From: Tardiphaga sp.
GTDB lineage: Bacteria > Pseudomonadota > Alphaproteobacteria > Rhizobiales > Xanthobacteraceae
DNA length: 24,830 nucleotides
Assembly: GCA_014377915.1 (NCBI GenBank)
Contig: JACMOT010000120.1
Coordinates: forward strand, 1 to 24,830
Direction of reading: 5' to 3'
In this document: piece by piece, positions 1 to 8,451 of the stretch
Position numbering within the stretch: position 1 is the stretch's first letter
How the letters are laid out: each line of letters starts with the position of its first letter
Program-made: the position numbers and the translations under genes
The notes under the pieces: generated by a model
What the model saw: only the letters and a program-made list of their open reading frames with translations
Databases searched by the model: none
Told to the model about the DNA's origin: nothing

Positions 1-1
1 C

Positions 2-742
2 GCGGCGCCCGCAGCGGGCGCGGCCAAGGGCGGCTTCTTCAACCGTCCGGGCATGGGCATGCTCGGCGGCCTCGCCGCCGGCTTCCTTGGCGCCGGCCTG
101 CTCGGCATGCTGTTCGGCGGCGGCATGTTCTCCGGCCTCGGTGGCCTGTCGTCGATCTTCGGCCTGATCCTGCAGGTCGGCCTGATCATCATTGTCGTGC
201 GCCTCGCAATGTCATGGTGGCAGCGCCGCAACCAGAACCAGACCGGGTCGGCGTATGCCGGCCCGGCGGCCGGACCCGACGTCGGCCCGGGCGCGCAGAC
301 CAGCTATCGTACCGGTTTTGGCATCGGCGCCAACGCCGCTCCGCTGGAAATCGTGCCGGCCGACTACGAAGCCTTCGAGAAGCTGCTTGTGGACGTGCAG
401 GCCGCCTGGTCGGAAGAGGACGTGGCCAAGCTGCACACCCTGGCAACGCCGGAAATGGTCTCGTACTTCACCAAGGATCTTGAAGAGAACAAGGCCCGCA
501 ACGACGTCAACAAGGTGTCCAACGTCAAGCTGTTGCAGGGCGACCTTGCGGAATCCTGGCGCGAAGGCGAGACCGACTACGCCTCCGTCGCGATGCGCTT
601 CACCTTCATCGACAAGACACTGGAGCGCGGCACCGACCGTCTGGTCGCCGGCAGTGACGCGCCGACCGAAGCCACCGAAGTCTGGACCTTCGTGCGACCG
701 AAGAACGCCAGCTGGGAGCTGTCGGCTATCCAGCAGGCCTAA
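2..742 (+). CDS. Tim44-like domain membrane protein (5' end missing)
   Basis: The reading frame is open to the left edge, so the N-terminus lies outside the window; an internal ATG sits at 53. The visible protein starts with an Ala/Gly/Pro-rich stretch. A glycine-rich hydrophobic region follows, with two likely membrane segments (GLAAGFLGAGLLGMLFGGG and IFGLILQVGLIIIVVRLAM). About 140 residues then resemble the Tim44-like domain: a conserved YEAFEKLL...AWSEEDVAKL start, a TPEMVSYF helix and a final VWTFVRP...WELSAIQ strand. The mitochondrial Tim44 relative tethers import motors. The bacterial versions are membrane-anchored proteins of poorly known function, so a role in envelope or membrane-protein handling is inference. 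A strong intrinsic terminator follows at once, so this is the last gene of its unit. Confidence 0.8.
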   Translation, partial: AAPAAGAAKGGFFNRPGMGMLGGLAAGFLGAGLLGMLFGGGMFSGLGGLSSIFGLILQVGLIIIVVRLAMSWWQRRNQNQTGSAYAGPAAGPDVGPGAQTSYRTGFGIGANAAPLEIVPADYEAFEKLLVDVQAAWSEEDVAKLHTLATPEMVSYFTKDLEENKARNDVNKVSNVKLLQGDLAESWREGETDYASVAMRFTFIDKTLERGTDRLVAGSDAPTEATEVWTFVRPKNASWELSAIQQA

Positions 743-763
743 GCCCGCGGACATCGATTGGAG

Positions 764-802
764 AAGGGCGCCGCGGATGATTCCGCGGCGCCCTTTTTCT
801 TT
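764..802 (+). terminator. Rho-independent terminator after the Tim44-like gene
   Basis: A perfect 12-bp GC-rich stem (766-777 pairs with 782-793) with a 4-base loop is followed by TTTTTCTTT from 794. It lies 22 bases after the stop codon. Two A bases before the stem also pair with the first T bases. This is the clearest intrinsic terminator in the window. Confidence 0.9.
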
Positions 803-916
803 GCCGGATTAAAGGTCAATTCCAGCGATGCTGGGAATAATCCGCGCAGCGTCGTGTTGATCTGTTGCGACGCCGTTTTCATTGCGACGGCTTTGCTGAA
901 ATCAACGGGAGGAACC

Positions 917-1603
917 ATGTCCGATCACTTTATAACGATCTCGCGTGTCGGCCTGTGTGCCGGCGCCATCGCCGTCACTTTGGTGACGGCACAGCCCGCC
1001 ACGGCGCAGGGCATTGACACCAGCTTCTTCGTCACCAGCGCCGGCATCGGTAATGGCGGCAATCTCGGCGGCCTCGCCGGCGCCGACAACCAGTGCCAGA
1101 CGCTGGCGCAGGCCGCGGGCGCCGGCGCCAAAACCTGGCGTGCCTATCTGTCGACGCAGCCAGTCGACGGCCAGCCGGCGATCAATGCCCGTGACCGGAT
1201 TGGCGCAGGTCCATGGAAAAATGCCAAGGGCGCGGTGGTTGCCAAAGATGTTGCCGAATTGCACGGCAGCAATAATCTATCGAAGCAGACCTCGCTGAGC
1301 GAGAAGGGCGAGGTCATCAACGGCCGTGGCGATACCCCGAATCGCCATGATGTGCTGACCGGCTCGCAACCTGACGGCACGGCCTTTGCCGCCGGAGAGG
1401 ACCGCACTTGCAAGAACTGGACAAGCAGCGTCCAGGGCGCCGCGATGGTCGGTCACATCGATCGCATCGGACTTGATGACCAGCCGCCGGCGAAATCATG
1501 GAACACCTCGCATCCGTCGCGCGGTCCGGATGGCGGCTGCTCGCAAGCCGACCTGAAGACGACCGGCGGCGACGGCCTGCTGTACTGCTTTGCGACGAAC
1601 TAG
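917..1603 (+). CDS. Secreted lectin-fold-like protein (DUF1554-like)
   Basis: The ATG at 917 has a GGGAGGA ribosome site at 907-913 and begins a 228-residue protein; the frame extends upstream but that part lacks support. Residues 1-32 form a signal peptide (VGLCAGAIAVTLVTAQPATAQ), so the protein is probably exported. The mature part has the pattern I associate with bacterial proteins annotated as lectin or DUF1554, with a C-type-lectin/endostatin-like fold: FFVTSAGIGNGGNLGGLAGAD, CQTLA, WRAYLST, RIGAGPWKN, RGDTPNRHD, CKNWTSS, a SWNTSH...GC segment and a final GGDGLLYCFA. The four visible cysteines (CQTL, CKNW, GGCS, LYCF) suggest two disulfides. Substrate and role are unknown. It is transcribed alone and converges on the c-di-GMP gene, with a palindrome between them. 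Confidence 0.75.
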   Translation: MSDHFITISRVGLCAGAIAVTLVTAQPATAQGIDTSFFVTSAGIGNGGNLGGLAGADNQCQTLAQAAGAGAKTWRAYLSTQPVDGQPAINARDRIGAGPWKNAKGAVVAKDVAELHGSNNLSKQTSLSEKGEVINGRGDTPNRHDVLTGSQPDGTAFAAGEDRTCKNWTSSVQGAAMVGHIDRIGLDDQPPAKSWNTSHPSRGPDGGCSQADLKTTGGDGLLYCFATN

Positions 1604-1629
1604 TCGTCGCTCGCGTCACTCAGATGTGC

Positions 1630-1665
1630 CCCGGACGCAGCCTTGCGCGCTGCGCTGCGTCCGGG
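1630..1665. repeat. REP-like palindrome between convergent genes
   Basis: CCCGGACGCAGC (1630-1641) is exactly complementary to GCTGCGTCCGGG (1654-1665) across a 12-base GC-rich loop. It lies in the 74-base gap between two convergent genes. The sequence resembles palindromic intergenic repeats I recall from Bradyrhizobium. It may also stop transcription from both sides, although no T-run follows. Copy number elsewhere cannot be seen here. Confidence 0.55.
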
Positions 1666-1677
1666 AAACGGACGCCT

Positions 1678-3741
1678 TCAGGCGACGGCGAGTTTATCTT
1701 TCGGTGCATTTATCGACGGCGCCTCATCATGCGAAAACTTCTCAGCGGCCACTATCGCCGCCGGCAGCTTTGCAAGCGGCACCGGCCTCGCGAACAGATA
1801 GCCTTGGCCCTTGTCGCAGCCTTCATTCAGCAGAAAATCCCACTGGGCCCGGGTCTCGATGCCTTCCGCCAGCACCGGCGTGCCGAGGCTGCGGCCCAGT
1901 GCCAGTATTGTGCGTACGATGGCGCGGGCGGCGGAATCGTCGGGAATTCGCCGTACAAACGACTGATCGAGCTTGATCTTGTCGAACGGAAACGCGTGCA
2001 GCGTGGCCAGCGACGAATAACCGGTACCGAAATCGTCCATCGCGATCGAGATGCCCATTGCTTTCAACCGACGGAGAATCTGCAGACTTCGGGTTTGGTC
2101 GGACATCAGCGTCGATTCGGTAATTTCGACTTCGAGCCGGCGCGGCGACAGCCCTGTGTCGATCAGGATAGCGTGGATGGTCTCCGCGAGATCGTCACGG
2201 CTGAACTGTACCGGCGACAGGTTGACCGCGATGATGCCGGGAAGCGCGCCCGCGGCCGCGTCGCGGCATGCGGTACGTAGCGCCCACTGTCCCATCGCAA
2301 TGATCGCCTCGGTCTCCTCTGCCAGCGGGATGAATTCAGCCGGTGAAATCAGGCCGCGATTGGGATGGTTCCAGCGCATCAGCGCCTCCGAGCCGCAGAT
2401 CGAGCCATCCTCCAGCGAGGCCTGCAGCTGATAATGCAATTCGAGCTCGCCGTTTTCGGTCGCGCTTTGCAGGTCGCGCGCCAGCGCGCGGCGGGCGCGC
2501 GCGGCGTCGTCCATTTCGCGCTGGTACATGCAGATCGCGCCGCGCCGCTGGCTCTTGCTACGCTGCATCGCCAGCTTGGCGTTGCTGAGCACCTGTTCGC
2601 GCTCCCGGGTGTCAGTCGGGAACACCGAATAGCCGACGGAAGCGGTGAGTCTGATGCTCTGGCCCTGCACTTTGAACGGCTTGTTGAACACATCGACCAG
2701 GCGCCCGGCGAATTTCGCCGCGTCGGCGGGATGATTGCCGGACAGCTGCAAGCCCAGAAATTCGTCGCTACTCTGCCGCGCCAGAAACTCGCCGGGGCCG
2801 AGGACGCCACGCATCCGGTCGGCAGCCTCGATCAGCAATTGGTCGCCGCCGCCGTGGCCGAACATTTCGTTGATGTCCTTGAAGCCGTCGAGATCGATCG
2901 CGAACACCGCGAGCTTCTGCGCCAGCTCATGCGATTCCACGGCAGCGAAGGAAAGCCGCTCGTTGAAGGCGATGCGGTTCGGCAGCCCGGTCATGGTGTC
3001 GTTGAACGACAGTTGATGGATGCGCTCGGCGGATTCGGTGCGCGCGCGCAGATCGATGATATAGGATGAGAAACCGCTACCCATCATCAAGAGCACTGCC
3101 AGCAGGACGCCGGCGCCGAGCACGGGGGCCGGGACCAGCCCGGGCGCGAGCGTCATGGCCGGCTCAGGCACCATGTGGACCGCCGCCGCCATCGCGTAAT
3201 GCATGGCGCAGATCATGACCGCCAGCACGACGGCGGCGCCGTGGCGGCACCAGCGCGTCACCGGACGGTTGGCGCGGTTCACCGAAAGCGCGCTGAGGCT
3301 GAGACACAGCAGCAGGATGATCGCCACGCCGTAGACATTCCACTGAATGGTGCCGGCAATGTGCCACGCCATCAACCCGATGTAATGCATCGCCAGGATG
3401 CCGATGCCCATGACCAGGCCGCCGAGTTCCGGTGCCAGCGTCAGGCGGTGTCGGCTGCCGATTTCAAAGCCGAGAAGGCAGGACAGGATCGCGATCGGCA
3501 GCGTGGCGACGGTCGGCAGCAACTCGAAGCCACTGTTCAGCGACGGCTGCAGCGCCAGGATGGAGAGAAAGGTGGAGGCCCATAGTGCGGCGCCGGTGCC
3601 AACCGAGGCGATGAACAGCCAGCCATGGCGTGTCGCGCCCGCCGTGGCGCGGGCGCGGGCAAAGTGGCGCATGCCGACCCAGCTGCCGAACAGGCATACC
3701 GCGCCAACGGCCATGACCAGCAATTGATGGATGAAAAACAT
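1678..3741 (-). CDS. MHYT-GGDEF-EAL membrane protein, probable c-di-GMP phosphodiesterase
   Basis: 687 residues starting at the ATG at 3741; the frame runs further upstream but would overlap the divergent GST gene. The N-terminal ~230 residues form a multi-pass MHYT sensor with MHYI at 118-121 and MHYA at 180-183; the first repeat has WAST (54-57) where WxMH is expected. A GGDEF domain follows (about 245-405), with SSDEF (324-328) in place of GGDEF, so cyclase activity is doubtful. The EAL domain (about 420-670) looks intact: EALMRW at 452-457, VNLSP, EITES, DDFGTGYSSL, DKIKLDQSF, LAEGIET and GQGYLFARP. The likely activity is cleavage of cyclic di-GMP at the inner membrane, perhaps with GTP-binding modulation by the GGDEF domain. 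A PilZ gene at 19.7 kb is a possible effector of the same messenger. Confidence 0.93.
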   Translation of the reverse strand: MFFIHQLLVMAVGAVCLFGSWVGMRHFARARATAGATRHGWLFIASVGTGAALWASTFLSILALQPSLNSGFELLPTVATLPIAILSCLLGFEIGSRHRLTLAPELGGLVMGIGILAMHYIGLMAWHIAGTIQWNVYGVAIILLLCLSLSALSVNRANRPVTRWCRHGAAVVLAVMICAMHYAMAAAVHMVPEPAMTLAPGLVPAPVLGAGVLLAVLLMMGSGFSSYIIDLRARTESAERIHQLSFNDTMTGLPNRIAFNERLSFAAVESHELAQKLAVFAIDLDGFKDINEMFGHGGGDQLLIEAADRMRGVLGPGEFLARQSSDEFLGLQLSGNHPADAAKFAGRLVDVFNKPFKVQGQSIRLTASVGYSVFPTDTREREQVLSNAKLAMQRSKSQRRGAICMYQREMDDAARARRALARDLQSATENGELELHYQLQASLEDGSICGSEALMRWNHPNRGLISPAEFIPLAEETEAIIAMGQWALRTACRDAAAGALPGIIAVNLSPVQFSRDDLAETIHAILIDTGLSPRRLEVEITESTLMSDQTRSLQILRRLKAMGISIAMDDFGTGYSSLATLHAFPFDKIKLDQSFVRRIPDDSAARAIVRTILALGRSLGTPVLAEGIETRAQWDFLLNEGCDKGQGYLFARPVPLAKLPAAIVAAEKFSHDEAPSINAPKDKLAVA

Positions 3742-3978
3742 AACATCACTCGAAGCTTCCGGCAGATCGCAGTCTGCCGTGTATAATGATAAGCGGGCGG
3801 ACTTAACCGGTCGTGTTGGGGTATTCTTATCCGCGGCTATATTCCATGGATCGTGAATCAGCGTTGAGGAACCGTGAACTATACCGCGCGGCCGTGGCCG
3901 AGCCGGACGTAACGGCGCGTCCCGAGACGAAAACCGCGATATTCCGTTAATCCGGTGAGGTGACGAGCGAGGGCTTCG

Positions 3979-4686
3979 ATGCGATATGAACTGTACTACT
4001 GGCCGACCATTCAGGGCCGTGGCGAATATGTTCGGCTGGCGTTGGAAGACAGCGCCGCTGACTATACGGACAAGGCGCGCGGCAGGGGCGGCATAGCCTC
4101 GATGATGCGCATGCTCGAGGGCAGGGGGGACATGCCGCCATTCGCGCCACCCTTTCTCAAGGCCGGCCGGCTGGTCATCGGTCAGACTGCCAATATCCTG
4201 CATTATCTCGGATCGCGCCACGGCCTGGCGCCCAAAGCGGAAGCCGGAAGGCTGTGGCTGCATCAGTTGCAGTTGACGGTCACTGATTTTGTTGCCGAGG
4301 TGCACGATACCCACCATCCGCTCGGCGTGTCGCTGTATTACGAGGACCAGCGCGCGCCGGCGAAGAAGCGTACCGCGGAATTCTGGATTGAGCGGGTGCC
4401 AAAATATCTCGGCTATTTTGAACGACTGCTGGTCGCGGGCAACGGCGCCTATCTCACCGGTCGCAAGGCGACCTATGTGGATCTCTCGCTGTTCCAGATC
4501 ATCGAGGGGCTACGCTATGCCTTTCCGAACCGGATGAAGGCGTTTGAGCGAAAGATTCCCGCCCTGATCGAGCTGCGCGACCGGGTTGCGATACGGCCGA
4601 ACATCAAGGCCTATCTGGAAAGCGACCGCCGCATCGCGTTCAACGAGGACGGCATCTTCCGGCATTACAGGGCGCTGGATCCGTGA
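3979..4686 (+). CDS. Glutathione S-transferase family protein
   Basis: 235 residues; the ATG at 3979 has GAGGG at 3969-3973. The N-terminal thioredoxin-like domain (about 1-85) begins MRYELYYWPTIQGRGEYVRL, with early Tyr residues where Tyr-type (sigma/alpha/pi-like) GSTs keep the catalytic Tyr. It contains the glutathione-binding turn IGQTANILHYLG, although the usual cis-Pro segment reads PPFAPPFLKAG. The all-helical C-terminal domain (about 90-215) includes YLTGRKATYVDLSLFQIIEGL, matching the conserved N-capping box region of GSTs. The expected role is conjugation of glutathione to electrophiles in the cytosol; the substrate is unknown. It is divergent from the c-di-GMP gene, with about 237 bases between the starts, and is transcribed alone. 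Confidence 0.9.
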   Translation: MRYELYYWPTIQGRGEYVRLALEDSAADYTDKARGRGGIASMMRMLEGRGDMPPFAPPFLKAGRLVIGQTANILHYLGSRHGLAPKAEAGRLWLHQLQLTVTDFVAEVHDTHHPLGVSLYYEDQRAPAKKRTAEFWIERVPKYLGYFERLLVAGNGAYLTGRKATYVDLSLFQIIEGLRYAFPNRMKAFERKIPALIELRDRVAIRPNIKAYLESDRRIAFNEDGIFRHYRALDP

Positions 4687-4702
4687 CCCAGCGCCCTGGT
4701 TT
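4668..4702. terminator. Probable terminator hairpin at the end of the GST gene
   Basis: A perfect 11-bp stem (4668-4678 pairs with 4688-4698) flanks a 9-base loop that contains the GST stop codon. GTTTGG follows, so the T-run is weak. It sits between two convergent genes and may work in both directions. Confidence 0.45.
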
Positions 4703-4723
4703 GGTATGTTCGTCGCTAATCGC

Positions 4724-4900
4724 TCAGGCGAGCTGATCGATCCGTGCGCCCTGACCGGGTGGCAGCGCGGCGCGCGGCGGCGGCGGTGCTACGCGGGAGT
4801 CGTTACGATCGTCTTCGGCCTTCTTGACGGCGGGCGGCAGCGCCTCGATCGGCTTGACATTCGCTACGACTGGCGCGGCGCTCACACTCGAAACACTCAT
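4724..4900 (-). CDS. Small Pro-rich protein with PPGQG...IDQLA tail
   Basis: 58 residues; the ATG at 4900 has AAGGGAA about seven bases upstream, which favours it over the longer frame starting at 4933. The protein has no membrane segment and looks disordered: a Ser/Ala/Val N-terminus (MSVSSVSAAPVV), a charged middle (KKAEDDRNDSR) and a tail VAPPPPRAALPPGQGARIDQLA. I recall short Bradyrhizobium proteins ending in the same PPPGQG-x-R[IV]DQLA pattern, all without known function. No role is assigned. It converges with the GST gene and may be a single-gene unit. Confidence 0.65.
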   Translation of the reverse strand: MSVSSVSAAPVVANVKPIEALPPAVKKAEDDRNDSRVAPPPPRAALPPGQGARIDQLA

Positions 4901-5087
4901 CTGAAATTCCCTTGTTGCTTCAATCGCGCCCACCGTGCGCGCGCAGCAACAAGGAGAAATGAATCAATAGCTTCAATTTGAGACCAGCGGCCTGTATCGG
5001 GCAGCGTGGTAAACGGCGACGATCAGGCTTTGTTACATTTGTATCTTCAAGACCGAAGGAAGCGAATGAATCCGCCCTGTTTCGGCT

Positions 5088-5552
5088 TCATTCGTCCTTG
5101 CCGCGGGAAATCGTGATGCTGGCACTCGTCTTGTTGCGCGTGCAGCGCATGTCGAGTCGTCGATATCGTGTCTGCACGTCGTCGCCGCGAAAGATCCCCA
5201 TGCGGCCCATGCAGCGCGTCGCGCCTTTCAACGTATCCGGCTTCGGGATGGTGAACACGATCGCCGAAGCGCTGGCGACAAGGTCGAAAAACGCCGGCGA
5301 TGGTTTGCGGCTGTCGGTGGTGGCGTAGAATTCATTGCTGACGCTACGGCTGGCGCAGCCGAGCCGGACCTGCCTTGCCGCCGGATGCGACAGGTAGATC
5401 ACATTGGCGGCGGTGCGCCCGACACCGAGGCCGTCGATCTGGCCCTTGAGCTGACGGGCAAGATCATCGCAACGATCGGCGCGCGCAGGCGTGGCGGCCA
5501 GCGCGAGCATTCCAGGAAGTAACAGCGCGAGAAGTCCGGATCGGTTTTTCAT
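5088..5552 (-). CDS. Exported hypothetical protein with four cysteines
   Basis: 154 residues from the ATG at 5552. A clear signal peptide (MKNRSGLLALLLPGMLALAATPARA, cleavage before DRCDD) points to export. The mature part has four cysteines (DRCDD, RLGCAS, TRCMGR, MRCTRN), probably paired in the periplasm, and a C-terminal CTRNKTSASITISRGKDE. I do not recognise a family. The ribosome site is weak (GGGGG). The stop codon lies inside an imperfect inverted repeat (5057-5099; arms around CGAATGAA at 5063-5070 and TTCATTCG at 5087-5094) that could end the transcript. Confidence 0.7.
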   Translation of the reverse strand: MKNRSGLLALLLPGMLALAATPARADRCDDLARQLKGQIDGLGVGRTAANVIYLSHPAARQVRLGCASRSVSNEFYATTDSRKPSPAFFDLVASASAIVFTIPKPDTLKGATRCMGRMGIFRGDDVQTRYRRLDMRCTRNKTSASITISRGKDE

Positions 5553-5766
5553 GAGTGCCCCCGGCGCGGATTGAAACCCGGCCGAGGCGTTCGTGCAAGG
5601 GCGCGGCCGCACCGTGGTGCTCGGTATATTTCATGCCGAGCGGACCCTGGGAAATGAGCTTTGGGGCGTCCTCCTGTCGCCGCGCTGCCCTGCCATTTTG
5701 AACGCTTCAAAACATGGCTGAAAGCGCCTACAAGGGCCGCAAATTCATCCTGCCGAGGCCCCGCCC

Positions 5767-7419
5767 ATGAATGCGCCGATCGCCGTGCCGACACCCAAAG
5801 CCGTGCCGCCCTACAAGCACACCCCGCTGTTTCCGCTGGGCCCCGACACCACGCCCTATCGCAAGATCAGCAGCGAAGGCGTCCGGGTGGAGACGGTGCT
5901 GGGCAAGGAGATGCTGGTGGTGTCGCGCGACGCGTTGCTGGCATTGTCCGAGGCGGCGTTCGGCGACATCAACCATTATCTGCGGCCCGGCCATCTGGCG
6001 CAGCTGCGCAAAATCCTCGACGATCCCGAGGCCAGCCCGAACGACAAATTCGTCGCCTTCGACTTCCTGAAGAACGCCAATATCGCCGCCGGCGGCGTGC
6101 TGCCAATGTGCCAGGACACCGGCACTGCGATCATCATGGGCAAAAAGGGCTTTCGTGTGCTCACCGACGGAGATGACGAGGCCGCTTTGGCCGAAGGCGC
6201 GCGCGACGCCTACCTGCGCCGCAACCTGCGCTATTCGCAGGTCGCACCGCTGTCGATGTTCGAGGAGAAGAACACCGCCAACAACATGCCGGCGCAGTGC
6301 GAGATCTATGCCGAGGGCGACGACGCCTACAAGTTCATGTTCATGGCCAAGGGTGGCGGTTCCGCCAACAAGAGTTTTCTGTTCCAGGCCACACCCTCGG
6401 TCCTGACCAAGGACCGTATGCTGGCGTTCCTGAAAGAGAAAATCATGACGCTGGGCACCGCGGCGTGCCCGCCCTACCACCTCGCTATCGTGATTGGCGG
6501 CACTTCGGCCGAACTGTGCATGAAGACGGTGAAGCTGGCCTCGGCGCGCTATCTCGACGCCCTGCCGACCACCGGTTCGGCCGACGGCAATGCCTTCCGC
6601 GACCTCGAGATGGAGCAGGAAATCCTGAAGATGACTCAGGCCTCCGGCGTCGGCGCGCAGTTCGGCGGCAAGTATTTCTGCCACGACGTCCGCGTGATCC
6701 GGCTGCCGCGCCACGGCGCCTCTTTGCCGATCGGCCTCGGCGTGTCGTGCTCGGCGGACCGCCAGGTGCTGGGCAAGATCACCCGCGACGGTGTCTATCT
6801 CGAGGAGCTCGAGCATCACCCGGCGCAATACCTGCCGGCGGTGGAGGAGGCGCTCGGTGGCGAGGTTGTCAAGATTGATCTCAACCAGCCGATGAAGGAC
6901 ATCCTGTCGACGCTGTCGCAATACCCGACCAAGACCCGGCTGTCGCTGTCCGGCACCATGATCGTGGCCCGCGACTCCGCGCATGCCAAGCTGCGCGAGC
7001 GGCTGGAGAACGGCGAGCCGCTGCCGGACTATTTCAAGAATCACCCGGTCTATTATGCCGGTCCGGCCAAGACCCCGGACGGTTATGCCTCGGGCGCGTT
7101 CGGGCCGACCACCGCCGGCCGCATGGATTCCTTCGTCGATCAGTTCCAGGCGGCGGGGGGCTCGATGGTGATGGTAGCCAAGGGCAACCGAGCGCCCGCT
7201 GTGCGCGAAGCCTGCAAGAAATATGGCGGCTTCTATCTCGGTTCGATCGGCGGTGCCGCGGCGAATCTCGCCGAGCACTGCATCAAGAAGGTCGAGGTGG
7301 TGGAATATCCCGAACTCGGCATGGAAGCGATCTGGCGCATCGAGATCGTGGACTTCCCGGCCTTCATCATCATCGACGACAAGGGTAATGACTTCTTCAA
7401 GGAGTTGAATCTGGGCTGA
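5767..7419 (+). CDS. fumA: Fumarate hydratase, class I (4Fe-4S)
   Basis: 550 residues, against about 548 for E. coli FumA; the ATG at 5767 has GAGG at 5755-5758. It catalyses reversible hydration of fumarate to L-malate in the TCA cycle, using an oxygen-sensitive 4Fe-4S cluster. The three expected cluster ligands are at Cys115 (PMCQDTGTA), Cys234 (TAACPPYH) and Cys328 (GVSCSADRQ), each shifted by exactly ten residues from E. coli Cys105, Cys224 and Cys318. The C-terminal fumarase beta domain starts near residue 365 and includes [27 protein letters not shown] and [14 protein letters not shown]. It is followed after 16 bases by a DUF429 gene, probably in one operon. fumA is used here in the sense of class I fumarase; other naming is possible. 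Confidence 0.96.
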   Translation: MNAPIAVPTPKAVPPYKHTPLFPLGPDTTPYRKISSEGVRVETVLGKEMLVVSRDALLALSEAAFGDINHYLRPGHLAQLRKILDDPEASPNDKFVAFDFLKNANIAAGGVLPMCQDTGTAIIMGKKGFRVLTDGDDEAALAEGARDAYLRRNLRYSQVAPLSMFEEKNTANNMPAQCEIYAEGDDAYKFMFMAKGGGSANKSFLFQATPSVLTKDRMLAFLKEKIMTLGTAACPPYHLAIVIGGTSAELCMKTVKLASARYLDALPTTGSADGNAFRDLEMEQEILKMTQASGVGAQFGGKYFCHDVRVIRLPRHGASLPIGLGVSCSADRQVLGKITRDGVYLEELEHHPAQYLPAVEEALGGEVVKIDLNQPMKDILSTLSQYPTKTRLSLSGTMIVARDSAHAKLRERLENGEPLPDYFKNHPVYYAGPAKTPDGYASGAFGPTTAGRMDSFVDQFQAAGGSMVMVAKGNRAPAVREACKKYGGFYLGSIGGAAANLAEHCIKKVEVVEYPELGMEAIWRIEIVDFPAFIIIDDKGNDFFKELNLG

Positions 7420-7435
7420 GGCGGGAGCCTCAACC

Positions 7436-8110
7436 ATGATCGCGATCGGGCTCGACGGGTTTTCGCGCGGCTGGGTCGCGGTCACGCTGGACGGCGAGCG
7501 CCGGGATATTGCGTTTCCCGGTGACGTGTCGTGGCTGGCCGATCAGATGTTCGATCGCGCCGCGATCGATATCCCGATCGGGATGACGGAGGACGGCGAT
7601 CGGGGCTGTGATCGTCTGGCCCGCGCAGCCCTGCGTCCGCATGGCTCGCGCGTGTTCGGGGGCGCACGGCGCTGGCTGTGGCAGGATTTCACCGATCCCG
7701 ACCAGGCCAATGCCGAAGCGTCGCGGCGCGGGCAGAGCAAGGCGTCGCGCCAGCTCTGGCATCTCGGCAAAAAGATCATCGAGGTCGATTCGTTCATCGG
7801 CGCGAACCGTCAGCTCGACATCCGCGAAACCCATCCCGAACTGGTTTTTCTGCGGCTCAATGGCGACGTGCCGCTGCTCTCCAAGCACGAGCCCGCGGGG
7901 CTGCTGCGGCGTTGCGAGCTGCTGCGCATCGCCGGCTTCGCCGAGCTCGATGCCTGGCTGACCAGGCGGCGCATCGGTACCGGTGCGAAGGCGGACGACG
8001 TCGTCGATGCCTGCGCCGCCGCGCTGGCGGCGCGCGACAGCATCCGCGGCCTGCCATGCGATCCCGCGCCGATCGATTCGCACGGCCTGCCGATGCAGAT
8101 CTGGTTCTAG
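7436..8110 (+). CDS. DUF429 family protein, predicted RNase H-like fold
   Basis: 224 residues; the ATG at 7436 has GGGAG at 7423-7427. The N-terminal MIAIGLDGFSRGW, the acidic strand AAIDIPIG, the ETHPE segment and the C-terminal GAKADDVVDACAAALAAR match DUF429, predicted to be an RNase H-like nuclease from its acidic residues (Asp7, the Asp of IDIP, the Glu of ETHPE and the Asp pair of KADD). No activity is established for this group as far as I know. It lies 16 bases after fumarase and is probably cotranscribed, but the context gives no metabolic link. The ribosome site sits in the loop of a short hairpin (GAGGC-GGGA-GCCTC, 7418-7431), which could tune translation. Confidence 0.85.
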   Translation: MIAIGLDGFSRGWVAVTLDGERRDIAFPGDVSWLADQMFDRAAIDIPIGMTEDGDRGCDRLARAALRPHGSRVFGGARRWLWQDFTDPDQANAEASRRGQSKASRQLWHLGKKIIEVDSFIGANRQLDIRETHPELVFLRLNGDVPLLSKHEPAGLLRRCELLRIAGFAELDAWLTRRRIGTGAKADDVVDACAAALAARDSIRGLPCDPAPIDSHGLPMQIWF

Positions 8111-8245
8111 GGCGATCGCGGTGGAGGGGGCCGGATTCGATTCTGCCGCCGATCGCAAGACGTCATGTCAAAAAGAAAAGCGGTGACGACTCGGAGGGGT
8201 TGGTTTCAATAGGGAACGAATGCTATCCGGATTGAGGCTGCACGC

Positions 8246-8338
8246 ATGTTTGATGCTTTCACAGTGAACGCGGCGCTGGTCGCCTTGTTAACGGCGGCCA
8301 GCACGGTGAATGGAATTATATTCTATAACTATCTGTAG
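8246..8338 (+). CDS. Possible 30-residue hydrophobic membrane peptide
   Basis: A short frame runs from the ATG at 8246 to the TAG at 8336-8338, with GAGG at 8234-8237 (8 bases before the start). The peptide MFDAFTVNAALVALLTAAST then NGIIFYNYL is almost wholly apolar and could form one membrane helix. It lies in the 341-base gap between the DUF429 gene and the Ig-like gene, where I see nothing else beyond possible promoter sequence. The AT-rich 3' end differs from the coding bias of the neighbours. It could be chance; no family is recognised. Confidence 0.35.
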   Translation: MFDAFTVNAALVALLTAASTVNGIIFYNYL

Positions 8339-8451
8339 TTAGCTCTCTGATCTGCCATCCGGCGATGGCTGGGCGGATCCAGCCGAATCTTGAACCTTTT
8401 TCGCCGATGAAGCGCCTCATCCAGGGGGACGGCAGACCGGAGAACAGGGTT

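Noticed and set aside
1498..2280. 260-codon plus-strand frame after the lectin-like gene
   Set aside because: Starts inside that gene in another frame and then is antisense to the EAL domain.
2365..3069. Plus-strand frame of 234 codons inside the c-di-GMP gene
   Set aside because: It is antisense to conserved GGDEF and EAL motifs and has no recognisable domain.
3742..4317. 192-residue N-terminal extension of the c-di-GMP protein
   Set aside because: It would run through the divergent GST gene and its promoter; the MHYT membrane domain begins naturally at 3741.
5728..7485. Long 585-codon open frame opposite the fumarase gene
   Set aside because: It is the exact antisense of a clearly recognised fumarase with all three cluster cysteines; high GC leaves long open antisense frames.
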